A stretch of DNA of 64,000 nt from Psococerastis gibbosa (GCA_963971405.1 OZ020487.1:23111371-23175370), one strand, 5' to 3'. Positions 41,991-55,424 are shown, counted from the first letter of the stretch. Translations and numbers: made by a program. Notes: generated from the sequence alone by a model not told the origin.

Positions 41991-44900
41991 AGTTATAGGT
42001 AAAATTATATTTGGAGTGATCGACATTTTGGATTTTTATTAATTTATGACAATATAAGCTACATATTGTACTAGCTATACATACGATGTACATGTAGTAC
42101 GTGACACGTACATGTGGTGTGGTTGCATTCGAGCACACCTTTTGAGTACCTACTATATCTTGTAAGCTGCACACGCACGCAAGCTGCCATATGGTATAAT
42201 TTTGAATGTAAAGAATTTTAATGGAAATAATAAAGTTATTGTATCTAATTTTGGACAGTTTCTTGTGTAGGTACATATTTCTCTTTGCTTTTTGCAATGG
42301 AAACTTACTTCTCTTTATAATGCACACCTGTCGATTTTAAAAATGAGTGAGAAATGCTTCAAGAACTAAATTTTATGTGTTTACATTTTTTCAAACGCTT
42401 TTGTATTCGCACCGTACGCCAATTAAAACTTACCTCATGCATCAATGATGTACACACAATCATGCATGATATACATTTTGCTGTGTTGTTGTAGTACTTA
42501 TTGGAACGTATTAATAGTGAAATACATAATTACTTACTATTTAAAGGGTATGGCTGAGATGCAAGGTCGTAATCATGATCAACGAAGATGGGTTAAAATA
42601 TACATTGAGAAATTAAAGTAGAGGTGTGTTCCAGCGCTATCTATGGAAACATAGTTTGCAGCCAGATCTATCTTATCGAGACTCGTGCGATAAGAGCATT
42701 CTGACTCAGTGAGGTATAAAATGGCTACACATAGGCTACTATATCCATGCTATTGACAAAATGGGAAAGAGATAGGCTTGAAAGAAACCTATGGTACCTA
42801 CCTATGGGAGAATTGTAGCTTAACCTAACAGATTTCTTAAATTTCCTGTCCAGTAGCGCAATAATTTTGCTACCGCTACCGATATGTTACATCTGATAAT
42901 AGTCAAGTTATTTTCTATCATTCTATTCTATATGCTAGCTAATATACTAACAGAATTTTAAAAAATGATAAGTTATCACGTCTTTGGCCCCTACCTATTT
43001 GATCAGTTTATTTTAATTTATACATTTCAAATAAAAGTAGTAAAACAAAATGATAATATTGTATATAAAAGAAAGACTCCCATTTAACCATTTTACAAAA
43101 AAAAATATAGAGTGAAACAAGTTTCTAAACATTACCTACATATTTGGAGTGTCACAAGGAGTGTGGCCTACTTATAGCATATTAATGTGCCTTAAAACTT
43201 ATATGATATTGTGATCTGACCTTCTACAACACCAATATTATCCACAGCCCTTATAACCAGAATGTTTGTATAGGTACCGCACACTAAGCTAAAATTTCCC
43301 TCGCTCACAAAACGTTTTTATGTAAGCCTACCAACTCACTTCATTGATTAATTCTAGCCCAATTGACCACTTGTAAATAAGAAACGATGTACTTTTACTG
43401 TCTTCCTTCCAGCTTCAAACTAGAGAATAAAATTGTATGATCCACATAATACACGACTTACCTACAAAATAATGTAGGCATTGGAATATTCATGTGTTTT
43501 TAGGTATCACCTACTTAGCTTCCCAACATTCCTCTAGACTACCACTTAAAATTGCCTTATAATAATAAAAACAGCAATATTTCGTTCATTTATAAATATA
43601 TTTAAAAATAGTATGTTATTTGTATAATATAAAAACACTTGAAGTAAAAATTACGGAAAATATAACAATTGAAAAAACTATTCTGATACTTTTAAAGAAA
43701 TACCGTAGAAAAGCTTGCGCGCAAACAGTGTCGGCAATATAATCTCTTTTTCATGTCGGTACGTTGGCAGTACGACCTCCAGTCAGTAATGGCTGGCTGA
43801 TGTTGCCCCCGCGAGTGTGAGTTCCTGAATCCGATCGAAAATACTCCCCGGGAAATGTGTTAATGTACCCCTCGCCTTTTATCCCAAGGATACAACATGT
43901 ATTGCAATGTGGATAAAGCTTCCAACAACGCTGCGGCGAATAAAGAAGGTAATTAACTTCCGTGTTGCTAGTATTTTGGTGCATTGGTGTGTTGCTAGCT
44001 AGTAGCTACTCCATGGGACTTGGAATTTCTCGCATTAACATTAAACTTCCAGTTATGTTATTCCATGTTCAAGTAGTTGAATTACATAATAATTTGATAC
44101 TGAATGCAATTTTGCAATATCAACTCTTAACTTTTAAATTGTATTAAAAATTAATGTTATTTTTAATTGTCAAATGTCAACGCATTCCTTAATTCTCCTT
44201 TCAGTGCAAAAACGAATTGTTAAAACTGAAATCGTTCGATGTTATAAAGTTAATTTTTTGTATTCTGAGTATTGAAGTTGCACCTGGCATCCCACGCTTG
44301 AGGTTGGGATCCTATCCTGCTAACAAGTATAGTCCCAAGGTCATTAGACGCTACACGAAAGAGGCCGTTAACATAGAGACGGAGACGGCTGTATGTGGGT
44401 TTTAGACGTTTTAGTAATACGATGTTTCTGTTTTGTCTCTTGTAGAAGCCTTAATGCAAAATAATAAATACACTCAAATAATCTGTATAGTGACTAACGT
44501 GCAGGTTCATTGCGACAGTTCCTAGTTAGAAATTGTTTATTAATTAATTGTCCTAGCCTAGCTAAGCCGTTGTAACAAACGCATGAGTGGAATTCAGTTG
44601 CAAGGAGCTCGCACTCAAATACAGTTTTTACTTCTAGTTACCACTGGCCAGTGCCATTGCAACAGGATCCTTGAAATCCCACCTTTAGTCTATGATAGAT
44701 TCCTGGATGATAAAACAAAAAGAAAACACTTGGCATTGGCAGGTCCTACTAGATAAAATTTACATGGTATGTGGTCTCATAGAAAATTTCCTGAGAAAAA
44801 TATTTTTTAAATTCATTTTTTTAAAAGCAATCGAGCCTTTATTTTCTTTTTTCAAGCCCTGAAACAATCTATCAAGGGGGATGCGAACTAGTGGGGTTTG

Positions 44901-45050
44901 TTTACATTAATAAGTACTTATACATCGGATGAATTTATAAGAAATTGTTCGAATTTTCGTTGAAGTTATCAAAGAAATAAAAATAAAAAAAACTGGACAA
45001 TATTATGTGAACCTACGGTACCTATTGAATTTAATTAAATTCTATCGGGT
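41991..45050. other. Intergenic, upstream of the LRR gene
   Basis: AT-rich. A good donor (GCATGAG|GTAAGT, minus strand, near 42430) could be the LRR gene's 5' UTR exon. A CpG-richer patch near 43700-43950 holds a possible first exon (separate entry). Nothing else was recognised. Confidence 0.35.
43897..43948 (+). CDS. Possible first coding exon of an unseen gene
   Basis: ATG in a fair context (ACAACATGT), with an in-frame TAA 33 bp upstream. It encodes MYCNVDKASNNAAANKE, then GAAG|GTAATT as donor. The surrounding 250 bp is richer in CG than its neighbours, as at a promoter. A strong acceptor (TCTCCTTTCAG|TGC) lies at about 44205, but the continuing frame there is not recognisable. This may be noise. 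Confidence 0.22.
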
Positions 45051-45062
45051 CACAAATTGAGT

Positions 45063-45186
45063 TACTGACAGACAGACATTTCGCATAAATATTTTTTTCC
45101 TGGGAGCTCAAAACTTGTAAATCCGTCGAAATCTCGGAAGCGAATATTACATAGCTTTCCTTATATTAACGTATTAATTGGAAAGC
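45063..45186 (-). repeat. HINE-like repeat, copy H (left end only)
   Basis: The minus strand starts GCTTTCCAATTAATACG and includes GAGATTTCGACGGATTTACAAG and a GTCTGTCTGTC tract, then breaks off. Confidence 0.6.
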
Positions 45187-45550
45187 AAAAACACCTTCCT
45201 TTATGTAGGCACTAAGTGAATATGCCAGCTTATGTTCTTATGTTTCTACTGTTGACATCGATACATAAGTTAACATTCTATTGAGCCACCTGAATGAATA
45301 ATATCCTCGACTATCTACACCTCTCTGAGCCTAAGGCATGGCTTATCGTTTTTAATGCAGTTAATTGGCCAGCCATGGGAGAGCTTGAATTTTTTCTGTT
45401 TTCCTATATTCGTTAGATACCAGAAAAAACTTTCTCACAACTCAGATCAAAGCTTCATAGAAACACATTGATTTGCTGTTTCGACGAGGAGAAATGTTCT
45501 TATATTATTTAAGTTCATTAATTTTTTTTTCTATGCGTGTTTAAGTGATA

Positions 45551-46369
45551 AGAACCGGTCCGAGTTTACTCGAACATGCTTTCCAATTTATCAAAATTAG
45601 TAGATAAAGAAAATGAGTAATTTCATGGTAAATAATTTTCCTATGGTTAAATTACGACACCTCGGGTGGGGGGGGGGGTTGTCCACCTGACGTCACTGGT
45701 GGTGAGGTAAATTCTAGATAGGTCAGACCAGCACATTACCACACAGCAATACTGGCAGGGCACGCAATGCATGGGAGCGTGAATTTTCAATCATTTTTAC
45801 AAAACCAAATACTTTTTTTGGGAAAGCAACCTATCCGGTTTCGTTACTCAATTTAACACCTAAAACATACCTGAAGGTAGAAATCATCGATAGAAAGGTG
45901 TCGCAGAAAAATTATTTTTTAGTAATTTTTCATTAAAATTTAGTCATTTTTATTTTTTTACCCTCAGAAGCAAACTATCATAGGGGCAAGCGACCCCCCG
46001 CATTTTATCAACATTAACAACAACTACAACATATGTGAATTTAAAAGAAATCGTTGGAGCCGTTTTTGGGAAATAATTTTTTTTGACGTTTTTTTGAAGT
46101 TTTTTGAAAATAAAAACCCCCCAAATTGAGTTAGCCCAAAATAAAAAAAACTGGTCCCGAGGTATGATTTTTGTGAACCTACACGCCGAATTTCATCAAA
46201 ATTGACCGAGTAGTTTGCCCGGAAATCGACGAACAGACAGACAGACATTTCGTGAAAACCACTTTTTTGGGTTCTTGGGACCTTAAAACGTGTAAATCCG
46301 CTGAAATCTCGGAATCGAAAATTTCGACCGTCACAAAGCTTTCCTTATACTACGTATAAATTGGAAAGC
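45551..46369 (-). repeat. HINE-like repeat, copy F (full length, inverted)
   Basis: Both ends are present: GAACCGGTCCGAGTTTACTCG at 45551 and TATAAATTGGAAAGC at 46369. It has a GTCTGTCTGTCTG tract and a G-rich tract near 45668. It faces copy G at 46907, so the pair forms a large inverted repeat about 2.2 kb across. Confidence 0.8.
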
Positions 46370-46906
46370 AAAAATACGTAGATCTGATGGGCAATGATAG
46401 AAGAAATTTGAATTTCATTACGTAACTTCATTGACTGTGCTATATCTAGCACACTGGATCTACGTAGTTCTCGTGAACGACATCCATGTAGCCTCTGTAG
46501 AAAGCACCAGGAAGCATCAGTAAAAAATACCAACTTTTGTTGTTAGTACCTATTCAAGGGTTTAGAATTGTTGGTGAGGCCTGTCAGTTTCATTACAATT
46601 CACAATTGACAGTTCTTACTCCCCCAGAGTAAAATATCCCTTTTCTTTGTCTTTGACATTATATTTTGGGTTTGCACTTAAAACCTGGTTTTTACCATTG
46701 AATAATATTGCATGCCTGAGTTTGGTAGAGCTCTGCTTTTGGTGAAAAAGACTGGATTAGATTGGTAGAAGATCATCAATAAAATTGGCTTTTGATCTGT
46801 CTAAGATTTATGTGCTCTGAATCCAATAATCGATAGTGGCTTTGTTCTGCTATCAACCCAGTTGCAAAAACCTTGTTTTTAACTTTATCATTTTCATGTC
46901 GTTATT

Positions 46907-47759
46907 TTTCCAATTTATAGGTAGTATAAGGAAAGCTTTGTGATGGTCGAAATTTTCGATTCCGAGATTTCAACGGATTTACACGTTTTGAGGTCCCAGG
47001 AACCCAAAAAAGTGGTTTTTACGAAATGTCTGTCTGTCTGTATGTATGTCAGTCTGTCTGTCTGTCTGTTCATCGATTTCCGGGCAAACTACTAGGTGGA
47101 TTTGGGTGAAATTTGACATCTACGTTCACAAAAATTATACCTCGGGATTATTTTTTTTATTTTGGGCTAACTAAATTTGGGGGGGGGGGTTATTCTCAAA
47201 AACTCCAAAAAACGTCTATAAAAATTATTTCTCAAAAACGGCTCCAACGATTTCTTTTAAATTCACATATATTCTAGTCGTTATAAATGTTGATAAAATG
47301 CGGGGGGTCGCATACCCCTTGATAGTTTGCTTCTGGGGGTAAAAAAACCAATAATAACTTAATTTTAATGATAAATGACTAGAAAATAATTTTTCCGCGA
47401 ATCCTTTCTATTGATGATTTCTACCTTCAGGCATGTTTTAGGTGTTCAATTGAGTAACGAAACCGGACAGTTTTCTTTCCCAAAAAACTATATGGTTTTG
47501 TGCAAAAAAAATGTTTTTGAAAAAATGAAAGCAAATTCACGCTGAAATGCATTGCGTGCCCTGCCATTATTGCTGTGTGTTGGTCTGTCCTATCTAGAAT
47601 TTACGTCACCTCCAGTGACGTCTGGCGGACGACCCCCCCCCCCCCCCCCGTGATATCAGAACTTTAACTATAGGAAAATTATTTACCATGAAATTAATCA
47701 TTTTCTCTCACTAATTGATAAATTGGAAAGCATGTTCGAGTAAACTCGGACCGGTTCTT
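46907..47759 (+). repeat. HINE-like repeat, copy G (full length)
   Basis: Longest copy. GTCTGTCTGTATGTATGTCAGTCTGTCTG at about 47029-47067 is the best-developed tetranucleotide array. A G run lies near 47179 and a C17 run near 47633-47649. The right end is GGAAAGCATGTTCGAGTAAACTCGGACCGGTTCTTT. Confidence 0.8.
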
Positions 47760-48487
47760 TTTATGTGGTACAGCTTAAAACACGCTTACTTTGCAGTTTT
47801 ATTGCAACTCTTGTAACATAACCTTAATTAATAAAATATGAAATTTTAGGAGTTTCCACTGTTGACCTGGGTTTACTAAGGAGAATAAGCCGAGTTTGTT
47901 TTTTAATATTGACGGTGCTCTTGTGGTTTTCAACGTTTTGGGCTGCATTTATTCGGCGAAATGCCTCGTGACATACGTTATTTAGTTATGTTCTTGCTGC
48001 TTTTTTTTCCTTCAAAATATTCATCCCATCTCAGTTCTTAGATCAGAAGGTTCAGGCAAGACAACGCAGTGCCTATCAACTAACCTGATATTTGCAACAC
48101 TTTGACTATCCTTTTATGATGCTGACACAGAGTCCTAATTTGTAGAGACTTATTTTGCACCCCGTAACTTGTTTACCACCTCATTAAAACCCTCCCCTTT
48201 ACGACCCATTATCCTCAGTCGAATGCTTCTGACTTTGGGATATTCTTAGCGGAATTTAGATTAAAAGCTGCGGTAGTGCATCAAAAAGTGTTTACTGTAG
48301 CCGAACCGGTCGTAAATAGAATTTTTATTCACATAACATTATCCTATTGCAGTAATCAGTCAGTTTATTACGCTATTATAATCAGCTGTGGTTAAATTAA
48401 AAAAAAAAAACGTCATAAATGTTCGAAAATTAAATATTCAACCCTAATTTACCTTTTTTAATTTATATTTCATAGAACGTGCGCTTA

Positions 48488-49274
48488 AGAGGATATGCTA
48501 CGTAGAAAATTGGCACCCCAAAATTAAATTATTTTTCATTTCATTAACTAAGCAAGTTATTTAATTGTCTAATGGCCGTAAAGATGAATCCTGGATTGCC
48601 AGCTCGGAGTACAGTGCACTCCTACCACACACGATCGGCAGAAGGGTTTGACATGCCTAGGTGTCGCCTAAACAAGTCGAGGGATTCTTATCGGATACTT
48701 GCACACCGGCTTTACAATAAGCTACCATTTTTAGTAAGTCAGTTGGATCCAGCTTGTTTCAGAACATATATTAAGAGCAGACTTATTGACGCCTCACTAT
48801 ATAATTTGGATGAGTACGACCCCAGGAGCTGGACTATTTAAGTACCTCCTCCTTCTTTCGTACAAAACCCTCTCGGGTGGCTATTTTTGTTTGACACGGT
48901 CGATCCGGCTCTGGCTGGTTAGGGACTCTAATTTTTGTATTGTATTAAAAATTGGCTCATTTAAGTTGCAGAAGACAACTTCGTGCATCATGCAATCGGG
49001 TATTTTTACCTTTCGGGTTTGCAGTTTTTCAAAAAATTCTAGTTTACGCGAAATTTTAGTCCCTACTGGTCTTTATAAAAGAACTAAGTACCAAAAATCC
49101 AATATTTCCTATTGTATGATGTATATACAGTATATATACATCATATATAGTAGTCTTATACAACTTAAATGGGTCAAATCTTTAATAACTTGCTTTGTTA
49201 ATTAAATAAAAAATAAAAAGTCAATAAAAACAACAAATTTGGGTGGCTAATTTTCTACGTAGCATACCTCTTAA
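48488..49274. mobile_element. Terminal-inverted-repeat element with nested LINE fragment
   Basis: The left arm AAGAGGATATGCTACGTAGAAAATTGGC and the right arm (complement of AAGAGGTATGCTACGTAGAAAATTAGCC) pair over about 40 bp. An inner inverted pair (GCTCATTTAAGTTGCAGAAGAC at about 48955 and its complement near 49160-49180) adds symmetry. A LINE piece at about 48569-48950 interrupts sequence that is continuous in the copy at 4715. Confidence 0.65.
48572..48841 (+). pseudogene. LINE C-terminal fragment
   Basis: HSYHTRSAEGFDMPRCRLNK, SYRILAHRLYNKLPF and YIKSRLIDASLYNLDEY to a stop: the YxTR...LYNKLP...LID..YN.DE pattern typical of the end of CR1/Jockey-like LINE proteins. Nested in the element at 48488-49274. 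Confidence 0.6.
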
Positions 49275-51514
49275 TGGGTCCTATGCCATCTATTCAGAAG
49301 TTTGTGGAGTTTTTAAGCGAAGGTGGGAATATTCCTAGTATAATGATTTCCCCCACTGTATAGCAGTGAGTATACGGTGTGGAAACCTTTGGAGAAGCCG
49401 GGCAGGGATTAAATCTGGGGAACGTGATTCCCTTTGGCTTCGTCACTCGTCAGTTTCCTCTCCATATCCATCCACTTATTTGTGGCTTCTGTTGGTTTTG
49501 ATTTAGTTAAAACAGAACCATTATTGTTTACGGCCAAAGTGGCGTTCAGGTGTGCCTCTAATTTTCAATAATCATTAGTAGCTTAGATATCGTCTATTCT
49601 AATTTAGTTGGAATATGGTAGTTTTAGCTGAATACAATTGTCAGCCGTATCAGTTGGCTTCTGTTTTGTCTAATATTTTCAGACACACCTTGAGCTGTTG
49701 ACACTGTTTGTTTGCAGTATGTAATCCTGCCCTTGTGCCCTTGCCTAGTCTTCTGCAAATAGCATTTCTCGGTACCTTGCAATTGATAAGCAAAGTAAAT
49801 TAAATCTTATTTGTCAACTGGCATTGTTTTGTCGAGGGTTAACTTCATTTTGCACTGCATCGCAAATTTCTAGTCACGAGATATTGGTAATAACAAACCC
49901 AAACGCACGTCCAACGGTCTGTCCGAATTGGGGAAAGGAATGTGGAGAATTCTATTGGTTTTCTATCTTTACTTATAATTAATATACGAATATAGCCAAT
50001 ACTTATTTATAGCCCTTGGGTTTTCCACTATTCTTGTTCTGGCTAAATAATTAATTTCGTCAAAATGACTCGCGGACCGTTGTTTACGAGGAATTTGGGA
50101 AGTTCTGTTTGTATTTCATGTTCTCTAGTTCGGAAATAATAATGCAGGGTCTCGAAAATTTAGGTATTTAATTAAGATGGTATGGATTATTATTAAGGCA
50201 AAGAACCATGCACAGAAATGAGGATATGCACACGTGCCCTAGCCACTGCTTTAGAAACCTTGGTGTTCAAGGTGGTTAGTGCGAAGTCTTTCTAGTATAT
50301 TTAATTGTGTTAATATTTCCTATGGTGCCTTTTCATTTTGTTTGCGGGATGAACTGAGAGCAAACAGGATGACGGTAATCAGCAGCTTCCGCCAATACGT
50401 AGCTACCATGTGCGGACTCGTTACTGTGTTGAAGATTTCATTTGCTTTCACTGGTTTCACATAAATTTAATGTTTATTTTGACCTTTCTATGTTTATTTT
50501 ATCTTCCCTTGCATTAAAACGTAACGGGCTAACCCTGTGAGTTAGCCACCGAGTCGCGATATGTCTCGTGCTGTTGAGTTTATTAGGGCAGAGGTTTCAA
50601 AATATTCTGTAAACAATGATTACAGTGTCCTTTTGATAGAATTCATTAATTTCTCCTTCTAAAGCCGTAAAGATATGAAAATGGTCAGGTGAAAAATTCA
50701 TAAAAAAATAAAAGCTTTCTGAAAACGAATATTCACCCGACTCGACTGAATTGCACAAAATAAAACACTAGTGGATCACTGGATCACCCCGAAGTAGGTT
50801 GATTTATTTTTTTAATCAAGTTATAAAGATTAGGTCTCCTCAATGAGGTTCATTTGTTACGTCATTTTGTAGACGGCAGCACCAGTTGCTAAGATATCAA
50901 AGCCTTGATTTTTCCATAAGCCTCAATACTATTTTAAAATTATTATATTTATGTATTATTTTAAAGTGATATTTTTCTATAAATCAAGGAGAATATACTG
51001 TATATATTAAATTATATGCAGCGCAATAAGGTCCAGGCATAGTAAAAATATTATAAAAAATATTAAAAGAATTAATTAGATGCTAAGAACTTAGTTTTCA
51101 CATGGAAACGGCGGCCATTTTGAATAATATTATTGTCGTCAGTGAACCTAGTGCCCAAAACTGTCCCTACAGAACCTCATTGGTAGAGGACTATTATATA
51201 CATAGTACTAAGAGGATTTTTAGTTTTGGTGTATAAGTTTTTTTTTGGTTCTGGTATGCGACAGAAATTTAAGTTCTTAGAAAATTTTTACAAAAAGAAA
51301 AAAAAGAAAACACGTTATAATATGGCGTATGAAATAGTCTTCTATGTATCCGTTTTTGTATGGGGCATGCATGCTTTTCTTATAGCCCCCCAGAAATCGC
51401 CACACATAACTACCCCTTCAGCAGCCTTATCGAGGCGATTATAATACCGGGGTTAAATAAATACCCTAGGATTATAACTGTAAACAAACAAATTTTGAAT
51501 AGCACTTTCCATTA
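49275..51514. other. Intergenic, nothing recognised
   Basis: AT-rich with no convincing exon, RNA gene or repeat family. Confidence 0.35.
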
Positions 51515-51679
51515 GGCGCCCATTCCACATACGTCAATCGCCAATGAAAAATTTATAAAAATGACGTTTTAGCAGACATTAAAGACATACTAAAAATTCT
51601 GCTACCATGTCAATTTACGTCATTTTGCCGTCATTTTTCAATTTTTCATTGACGATTGACGTATATGGAATGGGCGCCT
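51515..51679. mobile_element. 165-bp MITE, GGCGCC ends, TTA duplication
   Basis: Starts GGCGCCCATTCCACATACGTCAATCG and ends CGATTGACGTATATGGAATGGGCGCC (as read; short internal mismatches). Flanks are ATTA and TTAT. It is related to the 31145 element at the outer 13 bp. Confidence 0.75.
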
Positions 51680-52588
51680 TATAAAATTATCTTGTTTACC
51701 AGGGGATTAAATAAATACCGGTATTATAATCGCCTCGATCAGGCTGCTGATGTAATTAAATCGCGTTTTAAACTTATCCTTACAGGCGCTGTGAAATTTT
51801 GTGGATGTTAATAATAAGTTATAAGAATGCTTATAATGGAAAATGATTAATGCTATTGTCGCATCTAGGACCCAGTTATTGAAATTGAAGTTCTTTGCAC
51901 TCAACTATCTGGATTTATATTAAAAATTATAAATTTTAATTCTCCTCAGTGAACAATGCTAACGGAACGGAATCGCGTCTATCGAGTAAATAAAAAACTT
52001 TTGCAGAAGCTTTCCGGTGCTGCGCTATTTCCATTATAATTGGGGAAGGGTACCTTAAGGTAGTTTTTTTTTCAATTTCATGCCATACAATATGCAAGCA
52101 AAACGAGTAATAAATGGAGGCCCCGTCTCAGAATTTCGTTCAGCCCATGAATACGAAATATATCTTTTTCGCTCTCATGTCATTTTCTGGCATTTGCATT
52201 TTGCAGTGGTCGTAATTTTGAGAAAAATGCGATCTAAGGAAAATTGTTAACTCTTTTGGTTACATCTTCTTTCCCGGTAGCTTCACCACAGGAATGTAAG
52301 AGCATGATATCTTAATTTCTACCTTAGACATAAACATTGATTGTAGGATATCTTTTAGGCAAATACCCCATCTCACATTTTGATCATTTGGCATCTACGA
52401 GGTATAAAGGGGATTCGGCGCGCTCTACAGAGTTCCTATAGGGCTGAAGGCCTAGTCATTATTAGACATTGTGACGTAAATAAACAAGAGCCCAAACAGT
52501 TGTCCCGTTGGTTCTCCACCTTTCCATATTATGTTTTTAGTATACTTTACAAGCTTATTTAAAACTTCCTTCTCCAAAATGTTTCTAC

Positions 52589-53075
52589 GGCGGGTATTCC
52601 ACATACGTACATCGTCAATGAAAATTAAGAAATTGAAGGACATTTCAATTTTACTCTATGCCATTGTTAAAATTGATCAATGATCAATTGATCATAGAGT
52701 AAAATCACAAACAAACTAAAATTAAAAAATGGCGTCATGGGATATGTCAAGTGTGTCAAGTACAATTATTTTAATTGTTTTTTTTTTTTTAAAGTTTTCA
52801 TCCATTAAACAGATCGGTGAAGGTCGATCTTACTTCGGATCTCCTACTATTATTAGGTTTTATTAAAAATAATAAGTGTACGAAGAAAACAAATACAAAC
52901 AAAATTTCAAAAAACAAATGCAAACCAATTTCAAAAATTTGGCGCATACGTTTCAATAGAAGAAAATTAATCAATAGTTTAAAAAACCAGTGGAGTGGCG
53001 TGTATCAATGAAAAATTGAAATTTCCGTCAATTTCATAATTTTCATTGACGATGTACGTATGTGGAATACCCGCC
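52589..53075. mobile_element. 487-bp MITE with GGCGGGTATTCC ends
   Basis: The terminal repeat GGCGGGTATTCCACATACGTACATCGTCAATGAAAATT is matched at the right end. TAC occurs on both sides. The inside shares TGATCAATTGATCATAG and AAATGGCGTCATGGGATATG with the 31145 element, so it is the same family with a different outer end. Confidence 0.7.
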
Positions 53076-53138
53076 TACGAGTGTAATCAATAGGTCTGGT
53101 CCCTTGAAGCCAGTATAATATTATGTCGTTGGTCTCCC

Positions 53139-53328
53139 TATGGCGTCATGGGATATGTTAAGTACAAACATTTTTAATAGATTTCTATAAAAAGAAAAAT
53201 TCTAATTTCCGTCAATGTCATTTGCATTCTGCAATGCGAGGTCGGTGGAAAGGCAACCTAAGTCTTGAATGTCTGCTACCACGTCACCGTTTTTGTAAAT
53301 AGCCCTAGCCGGTCGGTGGAATGGGCGC
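53139..53328. mobile_element. Half copy of the 31145-type MITE
   Basis: From TGGCGTCATGGGATATG through CATTCTGCAATGCGAGGTCGG and GACGTGGTAGCAGACATTC (complement) to GGAATGGGCGCC|TAA. The left half is missing. Confidence 0.65.
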
Positions 53329-55200
53329 CTAACTATAGTTATTAAACAGTCCAATCTGGCAACAATGCTGGTGTGCTGCGATTGCATATGCACTGCCCAC
53401 TGAAATCACGGGCTGCACTCTCCTACTCGGCAGTTGCACAACTGATATCACCGTCTCCAGGGTGGGGTACCAGTGACTCATGGAACGAGCTAAAAACTGT
53501 GCAATGTTCAGTTACAGCAAAGGTCTTCGGGTTTTCTAAGCCTACTACTCACCGATCAGGCCTTAATCTTGGTAAAACTGATTCTCTCTTAAGATGATAT
53601 GGATTTCACTCCTTCTTAGAATAATGTGCCCCTTGTTACCTTGCTGGAATCTATGTTTACTGTCGTCATGTGGCTTAGGAACATTGGACAAGCTGGCTTT
53701 GTATTGTGAAGTTAGGCCTAATAATGCGAGCAGATGTTGTACTTTAGGTCTTTTTTGTTTAGTTGGTATCGGAGTCTTACGTGGGTTTGATGAAAACTGG
53801 TGTTTATTGTTGTTCAAAGTGATTTCTCACCCTTGTGTTAGCAAGTTGACCCTCTAGTCGTTACAGTTTATTGATATTATTATTTTTTTAATTATTCAAG
53901 TCATCAATATGTAATAGCTATAAAATAGTAATCCAGAGTATGCCCTCGTAGTTACAGCATTGCCTATTTTATCTATTATCTTATCCTTCCTGTCGTAATG
54001 AAGTTATAGGCCCGTATATGTCTGGTTTAATTTATATCACACCACAATATGACCGGTGTTGAGACAAGTGAATACTGAATACTTTTCATATTGATCCAAG
54101 ACAACGATATTGAACACGGTGCTTCAAAAGTACTTTCTTATGCATTATTGGCTTTAGATCCACTTTAAGGGCAACTTGTTTTGTTTTAGATTTTTCTATT
54201 TCTTTTGGACGCCGTCTATCCCACCTTGGTGGGTCATGGACAAAGATTGATTGATTGATTGATTGAATGATGCGCCTGCTTAGTCCTAGTCGTATTTTAC
54301 GCTCCAGTAACTTGTGTACTTGTATCTAAATACAGTGGACAAGCTTCATAAAAAAGGCTATGTGCCGTTTTGCGGGAATCCGATCTTAATGATAAAGTCT
54401 TCTGCTTTACATTCATTTTAAAGGAGTGTCTAATTAAACATTCGTTTATAATGGGAACGTAATTAAAACTGCTCTTTTGAATTACTTAGTAAGTTGTTGA
54501 TAAATTACTAGCTACAGCTGCAGCCCGTTCATGGCGATTTGGGATTATTATAATACTGGGGTTTATTTTTTTTAATACAGCAGTAGTAAGGTGTCACGTG
54601 ACGGTGTTAAAATATGCGCGGGAAACACCCCATAAAATGCAATACTACAATATAGCTTAGTATTTGCTACGCCGTCCTGTGCTTGATGGTAAGCGCTAAA
54701 TAAGTTTTTAGTTTTTTTTTTGGAGATCATAAATAATGTGTCTGTTTCCTAATCCAAGTTTCCTGTTTACAAGCGTTGTAAATATATCGGTGTCTCTAAA
54801 TCACAAGCAGTCTAGTTGACTTGTACTAAATACATTATAAAATCAATACTTTGACCCTTGACTTAATGAGTGAGCTGCCTTGGAGAGTGGTAGGGCTAGT
54901 GAAGGCAAACTACAAGTTAAGATAGCTTGTTTAGTACCGGCTGATTCAGTTAGTGACGTGTTTTGGTGTTTGCTTGACTAAAGTCGATTCAGTCAGATGT
55001 TGATGTACATCTGGCTCGCGAGAATGTTCTTCATTTCCGGCATTACTCATAAAGAGTATGGGCCCTACAGTCGATAGAGGTGATAGGGTATTATCATTGA
55101 GTTTCTAAATAAACAGCAGCACGATTATGTTGACCGAACAGGCTTTATAACACAGCCCAATTGATAAGTAGACGAAGCTCAGACATCTTTCTTCCATATT
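53329..55200. other. Intergenic, nothing recognised
   Basis: No exon pair, RNA gene or repeat family could be supported. A short (TTGA)n run, GATTGATTGATTGATTGAATGA, lies near 54247. Confidence 0.35.
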
Positions 55201-55247
55201 GCTTTCCTATTTATGAGTTAGTATAAGGAAAGCCTTGTGATGGTCAA
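55201..55247 (+). repeat. HINE-like repeat, copy I (first 47 bp)
   Basis: GCTTTCCTATTTATGAGTTAGTATAAGGAAAGCCTTGTGATGG, then unrelated sequence. Confidence 0.6.
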
Positions 55248-55424
55248 AAGAGTGACAAGGCCGCCCAAGCTGCTCAATTTTGGACAACCCTTTAAGGCGT
55301 GTTTACCTGGAATCTCGAAAATATCATATAGACCAGTACAATACAATACAATACAATATATATTTCCTTTAAATTATACAATACATGTAAAGTATAAAAT
55401 AAAATCGTCAGAGTATCGTCAAAA

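Noticed and set aside
46024-46248. 74-residue minus-strand open frame with FRANYSVNFDEI
   Set aside because: Translation of HINE-like copy F. It is repeat-derived and frame-broken in other copies.
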